This document shows, one piece after another, positions 1 to 11,950 of a stretch of 64,000 bases of DNA. Every line of letters starts with the position of its first letter. The first letter of the stretch is position 1. Source of the DNA: Sapria himalayana (taxonomy: Eukaryota > Streptophyta > Magnoliopsida > Malpighiales > Rafflesiaceae); assembly GCA_029783825.1 (NCBI GenBank), contig JAREIK010000385.1, forward strand, positions 4,632,501 through 4,696,500. The letters are read 5' to 3'. The translations under genes were made by a program, and so were the position numbers. A model generated the notes under the pieces. It was not told the DNA's origin and made no database searches. It saw nothing but the letters and a program-made list of their open reading frames with translations.

Positions 1-206
1 TGATCACATTAGACCTCATCTTGATTTCTATATAATACAAAGTTATAATGTTGGCAATTACCATGACTTGGGCCTAATATCTCTATAATATGAAGTCATA
101 ATATTGTGAAGTGCTCGTGCCTGTGAATACTAATTTCTTATCTTTAATAAAGAACCATGATGTTATGGAATAGCTACAACATGGTGAAGGGCTTTTTACA
201 TTGATA
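1..206. repeat. CATGA-rich degenerate repeat DNA
   Basis: AT-rich non-coding DNA with frequent CATGA, GTCATAA and CCATGAT words. It looks like the longer arrays at 708-1,640 and in the palindrome arms. No coding potential was recognised. The left side is cut by the window edge. Confidence 0.4.
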
Positions 207-707
207 TAGAGGTGCCAACCGGGCCTGCCGACACGAGGCACGGCATGATTTGGTCGTGCATGGGCTAGCACGACACGGGAATTTCACGTGCCCATGCCGG
301 TCCATGGCACCAACCGTGGCGTGTCGTGCCGAGGCTAACCGGGCCTTGTGTCGTGCCTAGCCCGACATGGTATCGTGACCCATTTGTACGGTACCTCGGC
401 ACGAGCCAAGAAATTCTAATTTTTTTAAATTAGGGTTTCAACGTTGCGGCAACACGACAGTGCGTGTCGAAACCCTAATTTTTTTTAAATTAGGGGTTTG
501 GCTGCGCGACGGCATGACGGCGCACGCTGAAACCCTAATTTTTTTAAATTAGGGGTTCGGCCCGACCGGTCCGAACCCGGTTGATTTGTGCCACGGGCCC
601 ATGCCGGGCTGACCTCCACAAAATTGTGCCTGGCCCGACACGAAAGCACAATTGTGCCAGCTAAAAATGGGCCAGGCTGGCACATCACGTTCCGTTTGAC
701 ACCTCTA
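207..707. mobile_element. Non-autonomous hAT element (MITE-like), 501 bp, with 8-bp target duplication
   Basis: The left end reads TAGAGGTGCCAACCGGGCC. The right end, read on the opposite strand, begins TAGAGGTGTCAAACGG. The 8-bp word CATTGATA directly flanks both ends (199-206 and 708-715), which is the target-site duplication size of hAT transposons. The interior is strikingly GC-rich against its surroundings and codes for nothing recognisable. The ends closely match those of the full-length hAT at 50,179-53,851, so that family could have mobilised it. The duplication is perfect, so the insertion is relatively young. Confidence 0.93.
411..565. repeat. 60-bp tandem repeat with telo-box palindromes inside the hAT element
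   Basis: Two full units (411-470, 471-530) and a partial third (from 531) repeat with an exact 60-bp period. Each unit starts with a palindrome-like block in which AACCCTAA is joined through a T/A tract to TTAGGGTT, followed by a GC-rich half containing CGACA and GACGG words. AAACCCTAA is the plant telo-box word. Here it appears to be part of a transposon interior, and no promoter role is implied. Confidence 0.85.
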
Positions 708-1640
708 CATTGATATATAGTTACATTGCTATGATAATTCTCATTCTTTAAGATTATATGGATGTAACATTGGTATTGGTCCTTCTTGATGATTAGATGG
801 CCATAGCATTGAAAAATAACCATGACATTGAGAAGGTATTGTATATCATATGTCCATGATACTAGGAAATGACATTGATAGTAAACTTTCTCTTACATGT
901 CTTCAAGTGTTTATGGTTGCTATGTGTGGCCATGATACCAGTCTTATCTTCTCATATTAATTATGTTTCCATGGCTCTATAAGAATACCATGTCACTGAC
1001 AATAAGCTTGAGTACAAAACCAGTGGTTTTGTCTTCCTTTGTGGAAAAGATCCACAGTCTTAAAAAATGGTCATACTTAAGTAATGACCTCTATAGCTTT
1101 TAGTGTCCTAAAGTCATTGCTCTGAATAATGGCTTCAACAATGGCCTAAGTAATATTGGCTATGTAACCTTTTATAGCTCAAAAATTATAATTTTATAAA
1201 AATATCATGACTCTAACTTGAGACTACTGAGTCATATTAAAGAGAAATCATAATATTTTGATTTGGTCATGACTTTGAACAATAGTGAGGTAGAATTAAT
1301 GGCATGGTCATTAAATATCATGAGATAGGCATTACTATGTCTCCATGATAGCACCATAACCACTAAGAATGTGACACAATAGAAAAATTGTACTAACAAT
1401 TTAGTAAGATCATGACATAAAGGATTTCTACTACCAATTAGATAGAGTTTTGGATATGAATGTAAGCTAAAACTTCACAAGACTCAATATTCTATGCCCT
1501 CAGCTAAACTTCTTCAAAAATATATTGATTTTAAAACTATTAATCAAAACTCACTAAAACTCCAAAGTTGTGAAATCATTCAATAGTTTTTTATATTTTA
1601 TGCATACATAATATCATAAAGTACTAAAAATATCTAAAAA
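708..1640. repeat. CATGAC-type degenerate array
   Basis: About 0.9 kb with no recognised gene. CATGA, GTCAT and CCATGATA words recur every few tens of bases, for example near 818, 852, 926, 971, 1,207, 1,267, 1,302, 1,346 and 1,413. Units are too diverged for a clear period. The style matches arrays at 11.46-11.75, 15.53-16.06, 19.79-20.14, 35.35-35.70, 39.34-39.85 and 43.20-43.49 kb. Confidence 0.5.
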
Positions 1641-1649
1641 TATTCGGTA

Positions 1650-2933
1650 GTTTGAACACCAAACACTTGCATAATGAAGGGAAGTGCAAAAAAGTGTTTG
1701 TGAATTCTCAGAGCTCTTACTCCAAATCACTGATTTTGCAGAAAGAGAGATATTTTTATCTTTCATGAATGATCTCAAACCTTGAGCAAAATAAGAATTA
1801 CAAAGAATTGATATTTCAGATCTCACTTAGATAATGTTAATAGTTGAGTCTTTAATAGAATTAAAGAAGCAATAAAGATTGATACCTTCTATAAAAAAAG
1901 ATAAAAGTAAGTGGATAAAGAAGTCAATAATAATAATAATAATAATTTTGTTCAATACAAAGATATATTAATGTTAGCTTGAAATACTAGAAGATGACCA
2001 TTTGCATGCTTTCAATGTAATAGATCATACTTAATGAATAATTATCCAAGTTAGGAAAAGCTATTTGCAATTGTCCAAGAGATTTAGGATGAAAATAATG
2101 AGACTACTAGGGCATCTAGTATCTTCATTTTGTGTATACTACATAGAAATTAGAATTGTTGGTGAGCAAATAGCATGGATGAAATGAAACTTTTAATTCC
2201 AAATAAGTTTCAACTATTAAAGAAGTGCATGGTTGGAAATTCCAATTGAAATCTTGAAAAGGATAGAAATCATTGTGATAATTTTTTTTGATGATAATGA
2301 TCATGTGGTTGGACTAGATTTCCTTGATCGAGGCAATACTCTCTTAGAACTATATATCAATTATCTAAGTATAATTGATTCTCATTGTCAATGTGTTTTC
2401 CTAGTGAGATGAGAAATGAGAAAACATATCTAGCTTAGCTTTTTAAAATAGTGATATGAATGAGGAAAAAGACTTAATTAATTAGCTTGTTTGAAGATAT
2501 CATGCCACTGAAACTTCCAAAAAAATACCACAAAAAAAAGAAGCAGATCATAACACTAAGTTGGTGTCATATGCTCTACCACTTGTTTAAGCTCTATATA
2601 GAATGGCACCACTATGGTTCCAGAAGTTTAGAAAGCATCTTAAGGAGGTAATTGATGTGGGATTCAACCAACCATCAAAGGCCCCTTGGGGATCATCGGT
2701 CTTGTTCCAACAAAAGTATGATGATCTCTCCAATTTTGTATTGATTACTTGGTCCTCAACAAGTTGATGTTGAAGAACAAATATCATATCTATTTTGTAG
2801 CTAATATGTTTTATCAACTTTGAAAGGTAAAATAGTGTATGAAACTTGATATGTGATCGGATACTATCAAGTAATGATAAAAAAAGGTATTGAGTCAAAA
2901 ATTGCTTGTTTGGCTCATTATGGCTTATACTTC
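1650..2933 (+). pseudogene. Ty3/gypsy gag-protease-RT relic (gypsy-1)
   Basis: Conceptual translation with frameshifts gives, in order, a gag C-terminal segment (around 1,735-1,800, resembling the SFMNDLKPWAK-type gag motif), a degenerate zinc-knuckle zone (about 2,010-2,070), the protease-RT linker with VVGLDFL (about 2,305-2,330), and the RT N-terminus (about 2,598-2,830) with MAPLWF, GFNQPSKAPWG and CIDYLVLNK-like blocks. These match plant Ty3/gypsy polyproteins of the IDYRALNK type. Many stops and frameshifts make it non-functional. It is cut at 2,933 by a hAT-like end. Close relatives of the same family lie at 59.1-60.86 and 62.79-64.0 kb. Confidence 0.8.
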
Positions 2934-3070
2934 TAGGTGTCAAATGGATCGAGCAGCTCAAACATGACAAATAGCCTAGCTCAGTTCAGCAGTGCCTAGC
3001 CTAGCCTAGTGCAGTCATGTCTGACCTAGCACAACAGTTGGGGTGTCAAATGGGCCATGCCTGTATGACA
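2934..3070. mobile_element. hAT-like terminal fragment interrupting gypsy-1
   Basis: TAGGTGTCAAATGG begins at 2,934, exactly where gypsy-1 RT similarity stops. A second GGTGTCAAATGGGCC copy occurs near 3,041, in the same orientation. These words resemble the TAGAGGTGTCAAACGG end of the hAT elements in this window. The interior has short TAGCC and CTAGC reiterations. No opposite end or target duplication was found, so this is a truncated or rearranged element. Confidence 0.45.
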
Positions 3071-3454
3071 TTTTTTTCTTGGTCCAATCGGACCACTGGT
3101 GCGCGTGGTACTGGCCAATTCAGATGTATGAGACTAGAACATGACATAGAAAAAATGTCTTTAAATAGCTAAAGTAGTGCATCACCAAATAATCAATTAT
3201 ATCCATGCTGAATCATACCAAATTTTATGAAATTTAAAATGATTAAACTAATTTTATCATTGGAGTAGTTCTAATGCAAGTGGATAATCTAATTTTTTTT
3301 GAGAGTCATAATTTAAAGAAAACATAATGATGATATGTAGTCCAAGAAAAAGAGGTGATAATTATATAGTGACAATAAATTGCTTGCAGGCATAGAGACA
3401 TTAACTCTTGGTTCTCATTTATTGATGGAAATAGATAATATAGTGACAATAAAC
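3071..3454. other. Unassigned AT-rich DNA
   Basis: No coding similarity, transposon end or clear repeat was recognised. It separates the hAT-like fragment from the start of the E unit. Confidence 0.4.
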
Positions 3455-3700
3455 TGTGATTCCACCCCTATTACTCATGAATAAGATTAATCATCCTTTC
3501 CTTTATCTACGTCATTTTTTTATAACAAATCATTATGATGGTAACATTTAATTTTACCAGTAATCTAAGATAGTTGTTGTCTAATAGATATTGGAGAGTG
3601 GAGAATGAGTAGTTGTCTAATACACAAACTAAAAGGTGAAAGAGTGAGGATTAAAGGGAAACATTAATTAAGAAAATTTATATTTCACCATGATGATTGA

Positions 3701-4288
3701 GGGGATTATGTTTTGTGGCAACCACAAATAAATAATTACAAAAAAGACTTAAAAATTTAATATTTAAGAAAAAATACATCATAATATAAAATATTTAATA
3801 AAAAATACCTAAAATCAAAAAGATGATTTTGATCCCACACATAACATTAGCAATTTTCAAAAAAAAAAATTAAAAGGTTGGTTTACTAATTCAAAAAATT
3901 TTTTTTTTGATTTCGAAAATATTTTTCAAATTCGAAAAGTAGTTTCAAATTCCAAATAGTTGTTTTCATTTTTTTTTATTTCGAAAAGTACTTATAAACA
4001 CGTATATATAAGTTTTTTATATATGTGTATATTTATAAATTTTTATAAATGTATTTATATAAATATTTATATATACATGCTATATTATATAAATATATAA
4101 ATATAAATAAATAAATAAATATAAATATAAATAAATAAATAAATATAAATATAAATAAATAAATAAATAAATACATATATATATATATATATATATTATT
4201 TTCAGATTTTAAAAATTGAAATGAAAACCAAGTTTCAAATATGTTTGGAATATTAATTTTTGTAGGTGCACTAAAAAAAAATTTCCCC
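3701..4288. mobile_element. TIR element inside unit E (copy A)
   Basis: Starts GGGGATTATGTTTTGTGGC. Its right end, read on the opposite strand, starts GGGGAAAT and includes AGTGCACC, giving imperfect terminal inverted repeats. Equivalent elements sit in the other E units at 24,596-25,031, 29,811-30,412 and 61,488-62,043, with similar outer 100 bp and different interiors. The target duplication is unclear. Flanking ATAATT words on both sides may be its remains. Superfamily unassigned. Confidence 0.6.
3999..4196. repeat. TA / TAAA microsatellite
   Basis: Runs of TATA, TAAATATAAA and TAAATAAATAAA units ending in an uninterrupted TA run. It lies in the interior of the TIR element. The reading frame across it is an artefact of the repeat. 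Confidence 0.9.
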
Positions 4289-4935
4289 ATAATAATTTCT
4301 ACAAAAGAAAGACATGACTATCATTGATTTTGATAATTAATTTAAACCACCATCATTGATACTATTATTGATTTAAACCACCAACTTAGTAAATATATTT
4401 ATTAATGAAAGATGACATTTATCAGTGACACACAAATTAAATTACACTTTTATGAAATCTTCAATGTTAAATTCAAATTTGCATAGAAAGAACACCTTGG
4501 GTGTACAGTGTATTTCATCAAAATCACATCATAAACTAACACTTATATGAGGTACAACCCTTCTGAAAGAACAAAAGAAAAGATTACTTGGCATAAGAAA
4601 TAATTATCAAAAATACATACCAATTTGATAACAATTTAAATTCTTGGCAACTTATAAATGCCTTTTATACAATGAAACTATATTTGAGAGATAAAAAAAA
4701 TTCAGTTGGAGCACCAAGAACTTATAAAATTATATATTTTTTTTGTAAAATATTTACCAAAAACATATTTACGTTTTGGTCTATGTTTATGTTTAATAAC
4801 GAAAATAACCCTAACATATTGAAAAAAATTATTTTTAAAATTTATTATTTAATATATTTTTTAAAGATTTGTCCAAAATTATTTTGTGAACAATGCTTTT
4901 GCAAAACAAAAGCAATAATCACCAAAGAAAACCAC

Positions 4936-4940
<5 letters not shown>

Positions 4941-4969
<29 letters not shown>
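4941..4969. repeat. TA dinucleotide microsatellite
   Basis: About 14 uninterrupted TA units in unit E. The same position in copy C (31,150-31,192) carries a longer run preceded by CA units. Confidence 0.9.
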
Positions 4970-5769
4970 CTTTCTTTCAGAATACATTTTTTGCGAACAA
5001 TGTGTTAAGAAACAATGTTCATGTTTAAAAAACAATTTTAAGAACATTGTTTTCAAAAAAAAATATTTTTAGTATATTAATGGTATTTTTGTTATGTTGT
5101 AAAACTTGATCAAAATGTAAATATTTTTGGTTTTAGGGTATATTTATTAAAATTTTTTAAAAAATGGTATGAATACATAAATATTTTTATTTTAAAATCC
5201 CAAAACTTAATTTTACCAAATTAAAAAGCACAGCCATTGTAAAATGTAAAGCAAGAAAATATATATTTTTAAAATAATAATATTAATTTCATTCAATGAA
5301 AAATATTATAATGAACGAAAATATAATAAATTATCATTATAATACTTGAAACAACACAAATCAATATAAATTATAAAAATTATGTAAGTGGGCCTTTAAA
5401 CAAAAATATTTAATAAAAAACATGCCAAGTGTTCAAATTTTCTTTAAAATAATATATCTGAACTAAAAATATTTATGTTTTAGTTCCCTTAAAAGTAGAA
5501 ATCCAAAAATATCAATACCTCATTAATTTTCTTTAAAGTATAAAAATAGTATTTTTTAAAACTTAAAATAATTTGAATGTATATATTGTAGGTGTATAGA
5601 TATATATAATATATATACGTATGAATGTTTTTTGAAAACTTATACATAGTATATATGCTTTTTGAAAAACATATATAATGAAATTTTAAAAAAACATATA
5701 CACAATATTATTATTATTTTTTTAAATGTGGTTAAGTATATTTTTTAGTTTTCATATATATTGTATATA

Positions 5770-6757
5770 TGTTGCGGATTTGGTAATTTGTAACGTAAGT
5801 CGATATTGTTTGTGTATTAAGATTGTTTTATTATAATTGTATTTTTTGTAAATATTACGAGAAGAGACATACCTTAAACTTGGCTTGACTAGATGGACTT
5901 ATATGGTATACCCACAATTCTAGAAAAACATGAGGAAGATGATGAGGCTAGAGTGAATCAGTGTTATTGAATTGATTTATTATTATTATTCTTCTTAAAA
6001 GTGAAACCATTGATACCTATTGATTGAATCAAATTATTGATAATCTATTTTAATCGACCTCTAATTATTTTATTGATATTTTCTACTTAATTTATTTGAA
6101 TTCCTAGATTTAAAACTACCTACAGGGTTTCGCAAAATCAAACCCTATAAGCTTCCTTAATGAGGTTATCATCAATTCTTTTGACATGACATGAATTAAA
6201 TTGGTAATTAATATTCATCATTTGATAAAGTTATCCAATTCATAGATTTTTCAAATCTAATTATAGACTCCACCCTTTATAAATCAAAACAACTATTAAC
6301 AATTATATGTAAATAACAACTACTTCAAGAATAATTAGAGTAAAAATACTTATAATAACTATGGTGTATTTTATTTTATAAGTCAGTACAAAATATTTAT
6401 ACCATGTTGGTTATATTCAATATACTCAATTGTATTATTAGTACTAAAAGTTAGAACTTTATCATTCCTCATAGTCAATATTAATTCACTAAAATCCAGT
6501 GCTACGATCTTATCAATAGCTAGGACATCCAATTCTATTTAGATTATGAACAATAAACTTATATTCGATGAGTAGTGATGATTCAATCTTTTATTTGTAA
6601 GCTAATCTTTACATATTGAATCATCCACAAGCAGAATAAAGGACAAAAGTATTTTTACAATTTAGTTCATCATAAAATAAAATTTTATTAAAATAACAAA
6701 AGGATGCAAATCAAGAAAAGAATAATAAATGAATTTTAGTATAAACTAGTTCCAACA
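5770..6757 (-). mobile_element. Copia-1 3' LTR
   Basis: On the minus strand the LTR starts TGTTGGAACTAG and ends CCGCAACA, the TG...CA structure of LTRs. It is immediately preceded (minus strand) by a purine-rich AAGAGAGAGAT polypurine tract and an RNase H tail, so it is the 3' LTR of the adjoining copia-1. It is homologous to the solo LTRs at 22,084-23,450 and 31,992-33,328. It lies in unit E at the same site as those two, so all three come from one insertion event before duplication. Confidence 0.85.
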
Positions 6758-7397
6758 ATCTCTCTCTTAGATTAAAGCCATGATATCATATGTCTAACTC
6801 TCATCCCTTCCACAAGTCTATCAAAAGCTTGAGCTAGAGGCTCTTCCTAAAAGGATATGATAAGTTATTTGTCGATACTACTATTGTCATCATCATATCT
6901 CCTCTTTTCATAATATATATTATTAGATTATACTTGCACTCGGTGTATTTTAACTTTTTGTAGGTTATAGGTTTTTTCATATTTGTAAATATGCTACTAT
7001 TACTACCATATAGTATAATAAAAAATTGTACATAAGAAATGACCCCTACATCCATTAGGACATTTCTAAGCCACATAGCCTCATTGGCTGCTTCTGAAGC
7101 TATCACATACTCAACTTTTATGGTGGAATCAGCAATACAAGATTTCTTGATACTTCTCCAACTTATAGCTTCACAAGGTAATGACATAACACAAGGTAAA
7201 CACATTACCAAGGTGGATTTTCTCTAATCTTCATCTAATTAGAAATCTTAGTCTATATTCTCTATAGGTACAAGATTTTCTACTTTGTACACTAATATAA
7301 TCTCTAATCCTTTTCAGGTACTTGATTATATATTTTATTACTATCTAATATTCTTATATTGGGTTAAATTATTTTCCTACTATGCTAACAACATAAT
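6758..7397 (-). pseudogene. Copia-1 RNase H fragment
   Basis: Minus-strand translation gives RNase H C-terminal blocks typical of Ty1/copia: AISWRSIKKSC, IADSTIKVEYVIASEAANEA and AMWLRNVL (about 7,155-7,040), then a KYNLI-type block. Further upstream lies a frameshifted KYIIKYLKRIRDY block (about 7,330-7,290), equivalent to the KWILRYLKGT motif. A polypurine tract and the LTR follow. The upstream part of the element is cut at about 7,398 by the LTR of copia-2. Several frameshifts and stops make it inactive. Confidence 0.85.
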
Positions 7398-8550
7398 TGT
7401 TATCAGGTCTAGTGCAAATAATTGTATCATTTTAGTTAATATATAAATATTATTATATATTTAAAACTCTTTTAAATAATAACAACTTAAATTCAAATCT
7501 TTAAAATCCTTTTTAAATGAATTTATTCATTAAACTCAAGTTCAATGTAACAAATTAATTATTTATTTTAATCACAAATTTTAAATTTCTCAAAATTAAA
7601 TTCGAATTTAAATAATAACTAATTATTATTTATAATTTAAAATATTCTCATCATTTTAAATTACTATAGAGTGTAAAAACTCATAACCATTATTATTCAT
7701 TCTTAATGTGTGACCATATAGATTTAATTAATATTGACAATAGGCCTAAATCACATTTTGATCCTACAAGTCATAAGTGGCCTCTAACAAAACATTATGA
7801 CTACCCAAGTTAAATGAAAAGTTCATGATCCCAAACAACTTTAATATATCAAATGACATAATCCCTTTGTCTCATGATATCTTAATAGAATATAAGCCAT
7901 GGACAAAGTCAACCTTATATCATTTTATCTTTAATTACTCAAAACCCAATTAGACTGACTAAACATATGATATTGATCTCTATCAATTCATTTGAGCAAG
8001 ACCATGTATTTTTCAGTCTCAATTATCGAGGGGACCTAGAGATATCTCTTTTATAATAAGAGGGATAAATTAAATCTTAATCGCTCATATCTCACTACAT
8101 AATTCTTATTATGTTCAAATATAACTTTTATAATCATTTGATTAAAGATAATATTTGATTATATTAAAATATAATATTCCTTATGTTGAGAACTATAGCG
8201 ATCTTAGGTCAAAGGATTTAAAAACATAACTATTAGAGATTAACTTATGACTTTGATCCATGTATTAATCTCAAGAAGGATTTGTCTAATATTTATTCTC
8301 AAAAAATAAATATAAATTTTGATTTGTATTTCATACACATATTCATCCCATGAATATCAATCAAATTTTATACTAATCTTAATTCATTGTTATTCCCATA
8401 ACAATAACTGATTATAAATATTTAGAATAATTACTAATATTATTCAAGGATATTATATATAATAAACATACAAATCATAATAATAATTAATTCTCACAAA
8501 TAGTCAAAATATTATGTCCATATGATAGGCCTATAGTACTATTACTAATA
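7398..8550 (-). mobile_element. Copia-2 3' LTR (putative)
   Basis: Bounded on the right by the copia-2 polypurine tract (AAGTGGGAGAT on the minus strand) and on the left by the break in copia-1 RNase H. The left edge begins TGTTAT on the plus strand. The right edge reads TATTAG on the minus strand, an altered TGTTAG. AT-rich and non-coding. The left boundary is inferred from where copia-1 coding similarity stops. No second LTR was located to confirm it. Confidence 0.55.
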
Positions 8551-11455
8551 ATCTCCCACTTGCGCTAGGCTAATTCATCAATGTATTTAATACCTATGAA
8601 CCTAGCATGATGATCATGCTTTGTTTGTGGTAGAGGCTTAGTCAATGGATCGGAAGCATTATCATCTGTTGGAACTCTACATATCTTAACGTCACTTCTC
8701 TCATTGATTTCTCGAATGAGATGATGATGCCTAAGAATGTGTTTGGATCCCTGATATGATCTAGGTTCATTTGCTTGTGCAATAGCACCATTATTTTAAA
8801 AAATAAACATCAACATGATTTGTAATGCTAGGAACCACTTCAAGGTCAGTAATGAATATTTTTTATCCAAACTACTTCCTTTGTTGCATCAAATACTATA
8901 ATGTATTCAGCTTTAGTTGTAGAATCAGTAATAGTGCATTGATTTGGATTTTTCCAGCTAACTGCACCACCATTTAAACAAAACATATATCCTGACTATA
9001 ATTAGAAATTATTTTTTTTAGATTGGAAGCTTGCATATATGTAACCATTTACAACCAGATTATCTTCCAATCAGCCATACACCAAGAACATATTTTTAGA
9101 CCTTCTCAAATACTTAAGAATATTGTTAACAACTATCCAGTGACTCTCACTGGGATCTGACTGGTATCTACTCATTATTCTTAAAGAATAAGATACATTT
9201 GGTCTAGTGTACAACATGACATACATGATAGATCCTATTACCGAGGTATAAAAAATTTTACTCGGCCGCTCTCACTCATCTTTAGTGTTAGGACACTGAG
9301 ATTTGCTAAGAGAAATACCATGAGACTTGGGCAAGTATACTCCCTTGGAATCTTGCATAGCGAACCATTTCAATACTTTGTCTATGTAAGTACTTTTACT
9401 TAGATCAATCAGCCTCTTATATCTATATATGTAGATCTGTATTCCTAGGATATAGGTAGCTTCGCCTAAGTCTTTCATTAAAAAATACTTCCCTAACCGA
9501 GACTTGATATTCTGCAAGGTAGGGATATCATTCCCAATGAGTAAAATGTCATCAACATATAAGATCAAAAATACAATTATGCTCCCACTAATTTTCTTAT
9601 AAACACAAGGCTCATCTTCATTTTTGACAAATCCAAACCCTTTGACTGGTTCATCAAAATAAAGATTACAACTCTGAAAGGCATGTTTCAAACCATAAAT
9701 GGATCTTTGAAGCTTGCCTTCTTTACCTGTATTTTTAGGTTGTATAAAACTCTCAGGTTGTGTCATGTACACATCCTCAAGTAAGATTTCCATTAAGGAA
9801 TGTAGTCATTTTTCAAATCTCATAATCATAATATGCAACAAATGGAAATAAGAATTCTGATAGATTTAAGCATATATAATTACAGGTGAAAAAGTTTTAT
9901 CATATACCATGAGATGTTTGAAACCTTTTGCAACTAGTCTTGCTTTGTAAGTATGCACTTTATCATCCATGTCAGTTTTCTTTTTAAAAACCCATTTGCA
10001 CACAACAGTCTTTGTACCTTCAGGTGGGTTAATTAAGGTCCATACCTAATTATCATACATAAATTGAATTTTAGACTTCATGACCTCTAATCATTTCTCA
10101 GATTATGGATCCAACATAACCTCTTGATAAGTAGTGGGTTCATTTTGATCCACTAACAATACATCATTATTATCAGTCACAAGAAATCTATATCTCTCCA
10201 GCTCATGACATATCCTATCAGATCTACGTAAATTTTGTGCTATAGAAGGCATGTCAATAATAGTTTATTGACTATGAGTATCCACAGGTAATTCAATGTT
10301 ATCTTGTAGTTCTCGAACTTCTTCAAGTTCTACCTTACTCTTACTGGTTCCTTTAGAAATAAATTCTCTTTCTAAAAAGATACTATTCCGAGTAATAAAC
10401 ATTTTGTTCTCTATGAGATTATAAAAGTAATTTCCCTTAGTCTTTTTAGGATACCTCACAAAAAGATATTTATCAAATTTGGGCTCTAGCTTATTTGAAA
10501 CTTGAAGTTTTACATAAGTTTCACTACCCAAAATCTTAAGAAGAGACAAACTAGGTCTTTTACTAGCCTATATCTCATATGGTATCATTTCAACCACTCT
10601 AGATGGAACTCGATTTAGTGTGAACACAGCTATTTCAGGTGCATAACTCCAAAAGGTAAATAGAAGATCTGTTGGACTCATCATAAATCGAACCATATCT
10701 AATAATGTTCGATTCCTCCTCTTAGACACACCATTCCATTGTGGTGTTCCAGGGAGAAGTTAATTGTGAAATAATTCCATAAGTTCTAAGATGATCATCA
10801 AATTCTTGGCTCAAATATTCGCCACCTCAATTAGATTGAAGTGCCCTAAGTGTCTTGCCAATTTGGTTTTTACTTCATTTTGAAAATATTTGAATATTTA
10901 AAATGATTCAGATTTGTCTCATCAAGTAGACATAACCATATTTACTAGAGTCATCAGTAGATATAATGAAGTACTTGTAACCTTATCTAGCATTTGAACT
11001 TAATGGTCCACATAGATCTGTATGTATGAGATCTAATAATTCATTAGCCCTTTCACTGTGTACAGTAAAGGAATCATTTGTCATCTTACTCAATAGATAA
11101 GATTCACATCTATCATATGATTCAAAATCAAATGAATTCAAAAGTTCAACTTGATGAGTTTTAAGATATATTTCTCATTTATATGACCAATGTGACAATG
11201 CCAAAGATAGGTTGAATTAAAATTATTTGATTTAAATTTATTTGTAGTTATGTTATAGACATGATAATCATTAGATATTTAAAGGTTCATAACATAAAGA
11301 CCATGAAAATAAATATTTTCATATAACATGTCTTTATGAAAAATGGAGCAATTATTATTCTTAATAATAAAATAAAAACCATCATTATTTAAACAAAAAG
11401 CTAAAATAATATTCCTACACATTGTAGGAACATAATAACAATTGTCCAAAATTAA
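8551..11455 (-). pseudogene. Copia-2 pol relic: integrase, RT, RNase H
   Basis: Reading on the minus strand: a GAG-pre-integrase segment (about 11,455-11,070) with a WHCHIGH-like zinc motif; integrase core pieces (about 11,050-10,720); an open 94-codon stretch (10,549-10,265) with the integrase C-terminal GYPKKT-type region; RT (about 10,030-9,272) with KWVFKKK, KARLVAKGF, YGLKHAFQSC and an intact YVDD box (9,548-9,559 on the plus strand); then RNase H pieces (about 9,260-8,580) and a polypurine tract near 8,555. This order (integrase before RT) defines Ty1/copia, and the sequence resembles the Tork/Angela type. It is broken by multiple frameshifts and stops. The part beyond 11,063 is also present in the opposite palindrome arm. 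Confidence 0.88.
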
Positions 11456-11950
11456 CTAAAGCCCACTAGGCAAAGTATCATGACATTCTATAGTGTCGTA
11501 ACTTATTCATTATAGAACCACCAAGAACAAGGTAAAAGTCATGATACTTTTCTAGCTCCATGCCTTTTAGTTACAAAGAGTTTCATTGTGCATTACTTTA
11601 GACGCAACCATTTTGTAGGGTTGCAACTTTTTGCTCTTGTTAAATAACCAATACTACAACAATCCATTCTAAGTTCCTTGACTTTAAGCTATGGTGGAAA
11701 AATACATAAGTCATAGTCATTCTCAGCACCACAACTTAGTATTACATGGACAAACTTCCAAAGTCACAATATTTCTCAAATTCAAAACTTTCAACTTTAA
11801 AATTACACCCAACATTCTAGTATAAAAGTGAAAAATAAGGAGAAAGATTAAACAATTTTAGGGCATGAGGAAAAGGACTAAGGGCTAGGATCTACTGAGA
11901 AAAATTTTGTCCAAACCTATGAGAGAACCATTAGCAAAGGTGCGATGAAA
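11456..11950. repeat. CATGAC-type degenerate array, left arm outer copy
   Basis: Copia-2 coding similarity stops here. TATCATGACATTC, GTCATGATAC, CCATGCC and GTCATAGTCATTC words recur. The right-arm mirror is at about 43,020-43,495. No gene recognised. Confidence 0.5.

Larger units (their letters stand above)
3455..5769 (+). repeat. Recurring unit E, copy A
   Basis: AT-rich non-coding unit found four times: here, inverted at 23,451-25,445, direct at 29,255-31,991 and direct at 61,005-62,760. Shared landmarks in order are a TAAGATTAATCATCC word, a 0.4-0.6 kb terminal-inverted-repeat element, a GGAGCACCAAG word near 4,710, and a TTAAAAGTAGAAA block near 5,490. The downstream end of this copy abuts a copia LTR at 5,770, as in copies B and C. 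The unit may be a long non-coding transposon or an old duplicated segment. No protein was recognised. The ORFs inside it are AT-rich chance frames. Confidence 0.75.

Noticed and set aside
411..565. CRISPR-like array
   Set aside because: Only two and a half 60-bp units without distinct spacers, inside a plant transposon.
2934..3070. Complete hAT element interrupting gypsy-1
   Set aside because: Only same-direction end-like words were found; no opposite terminal repeat or second target duplication.
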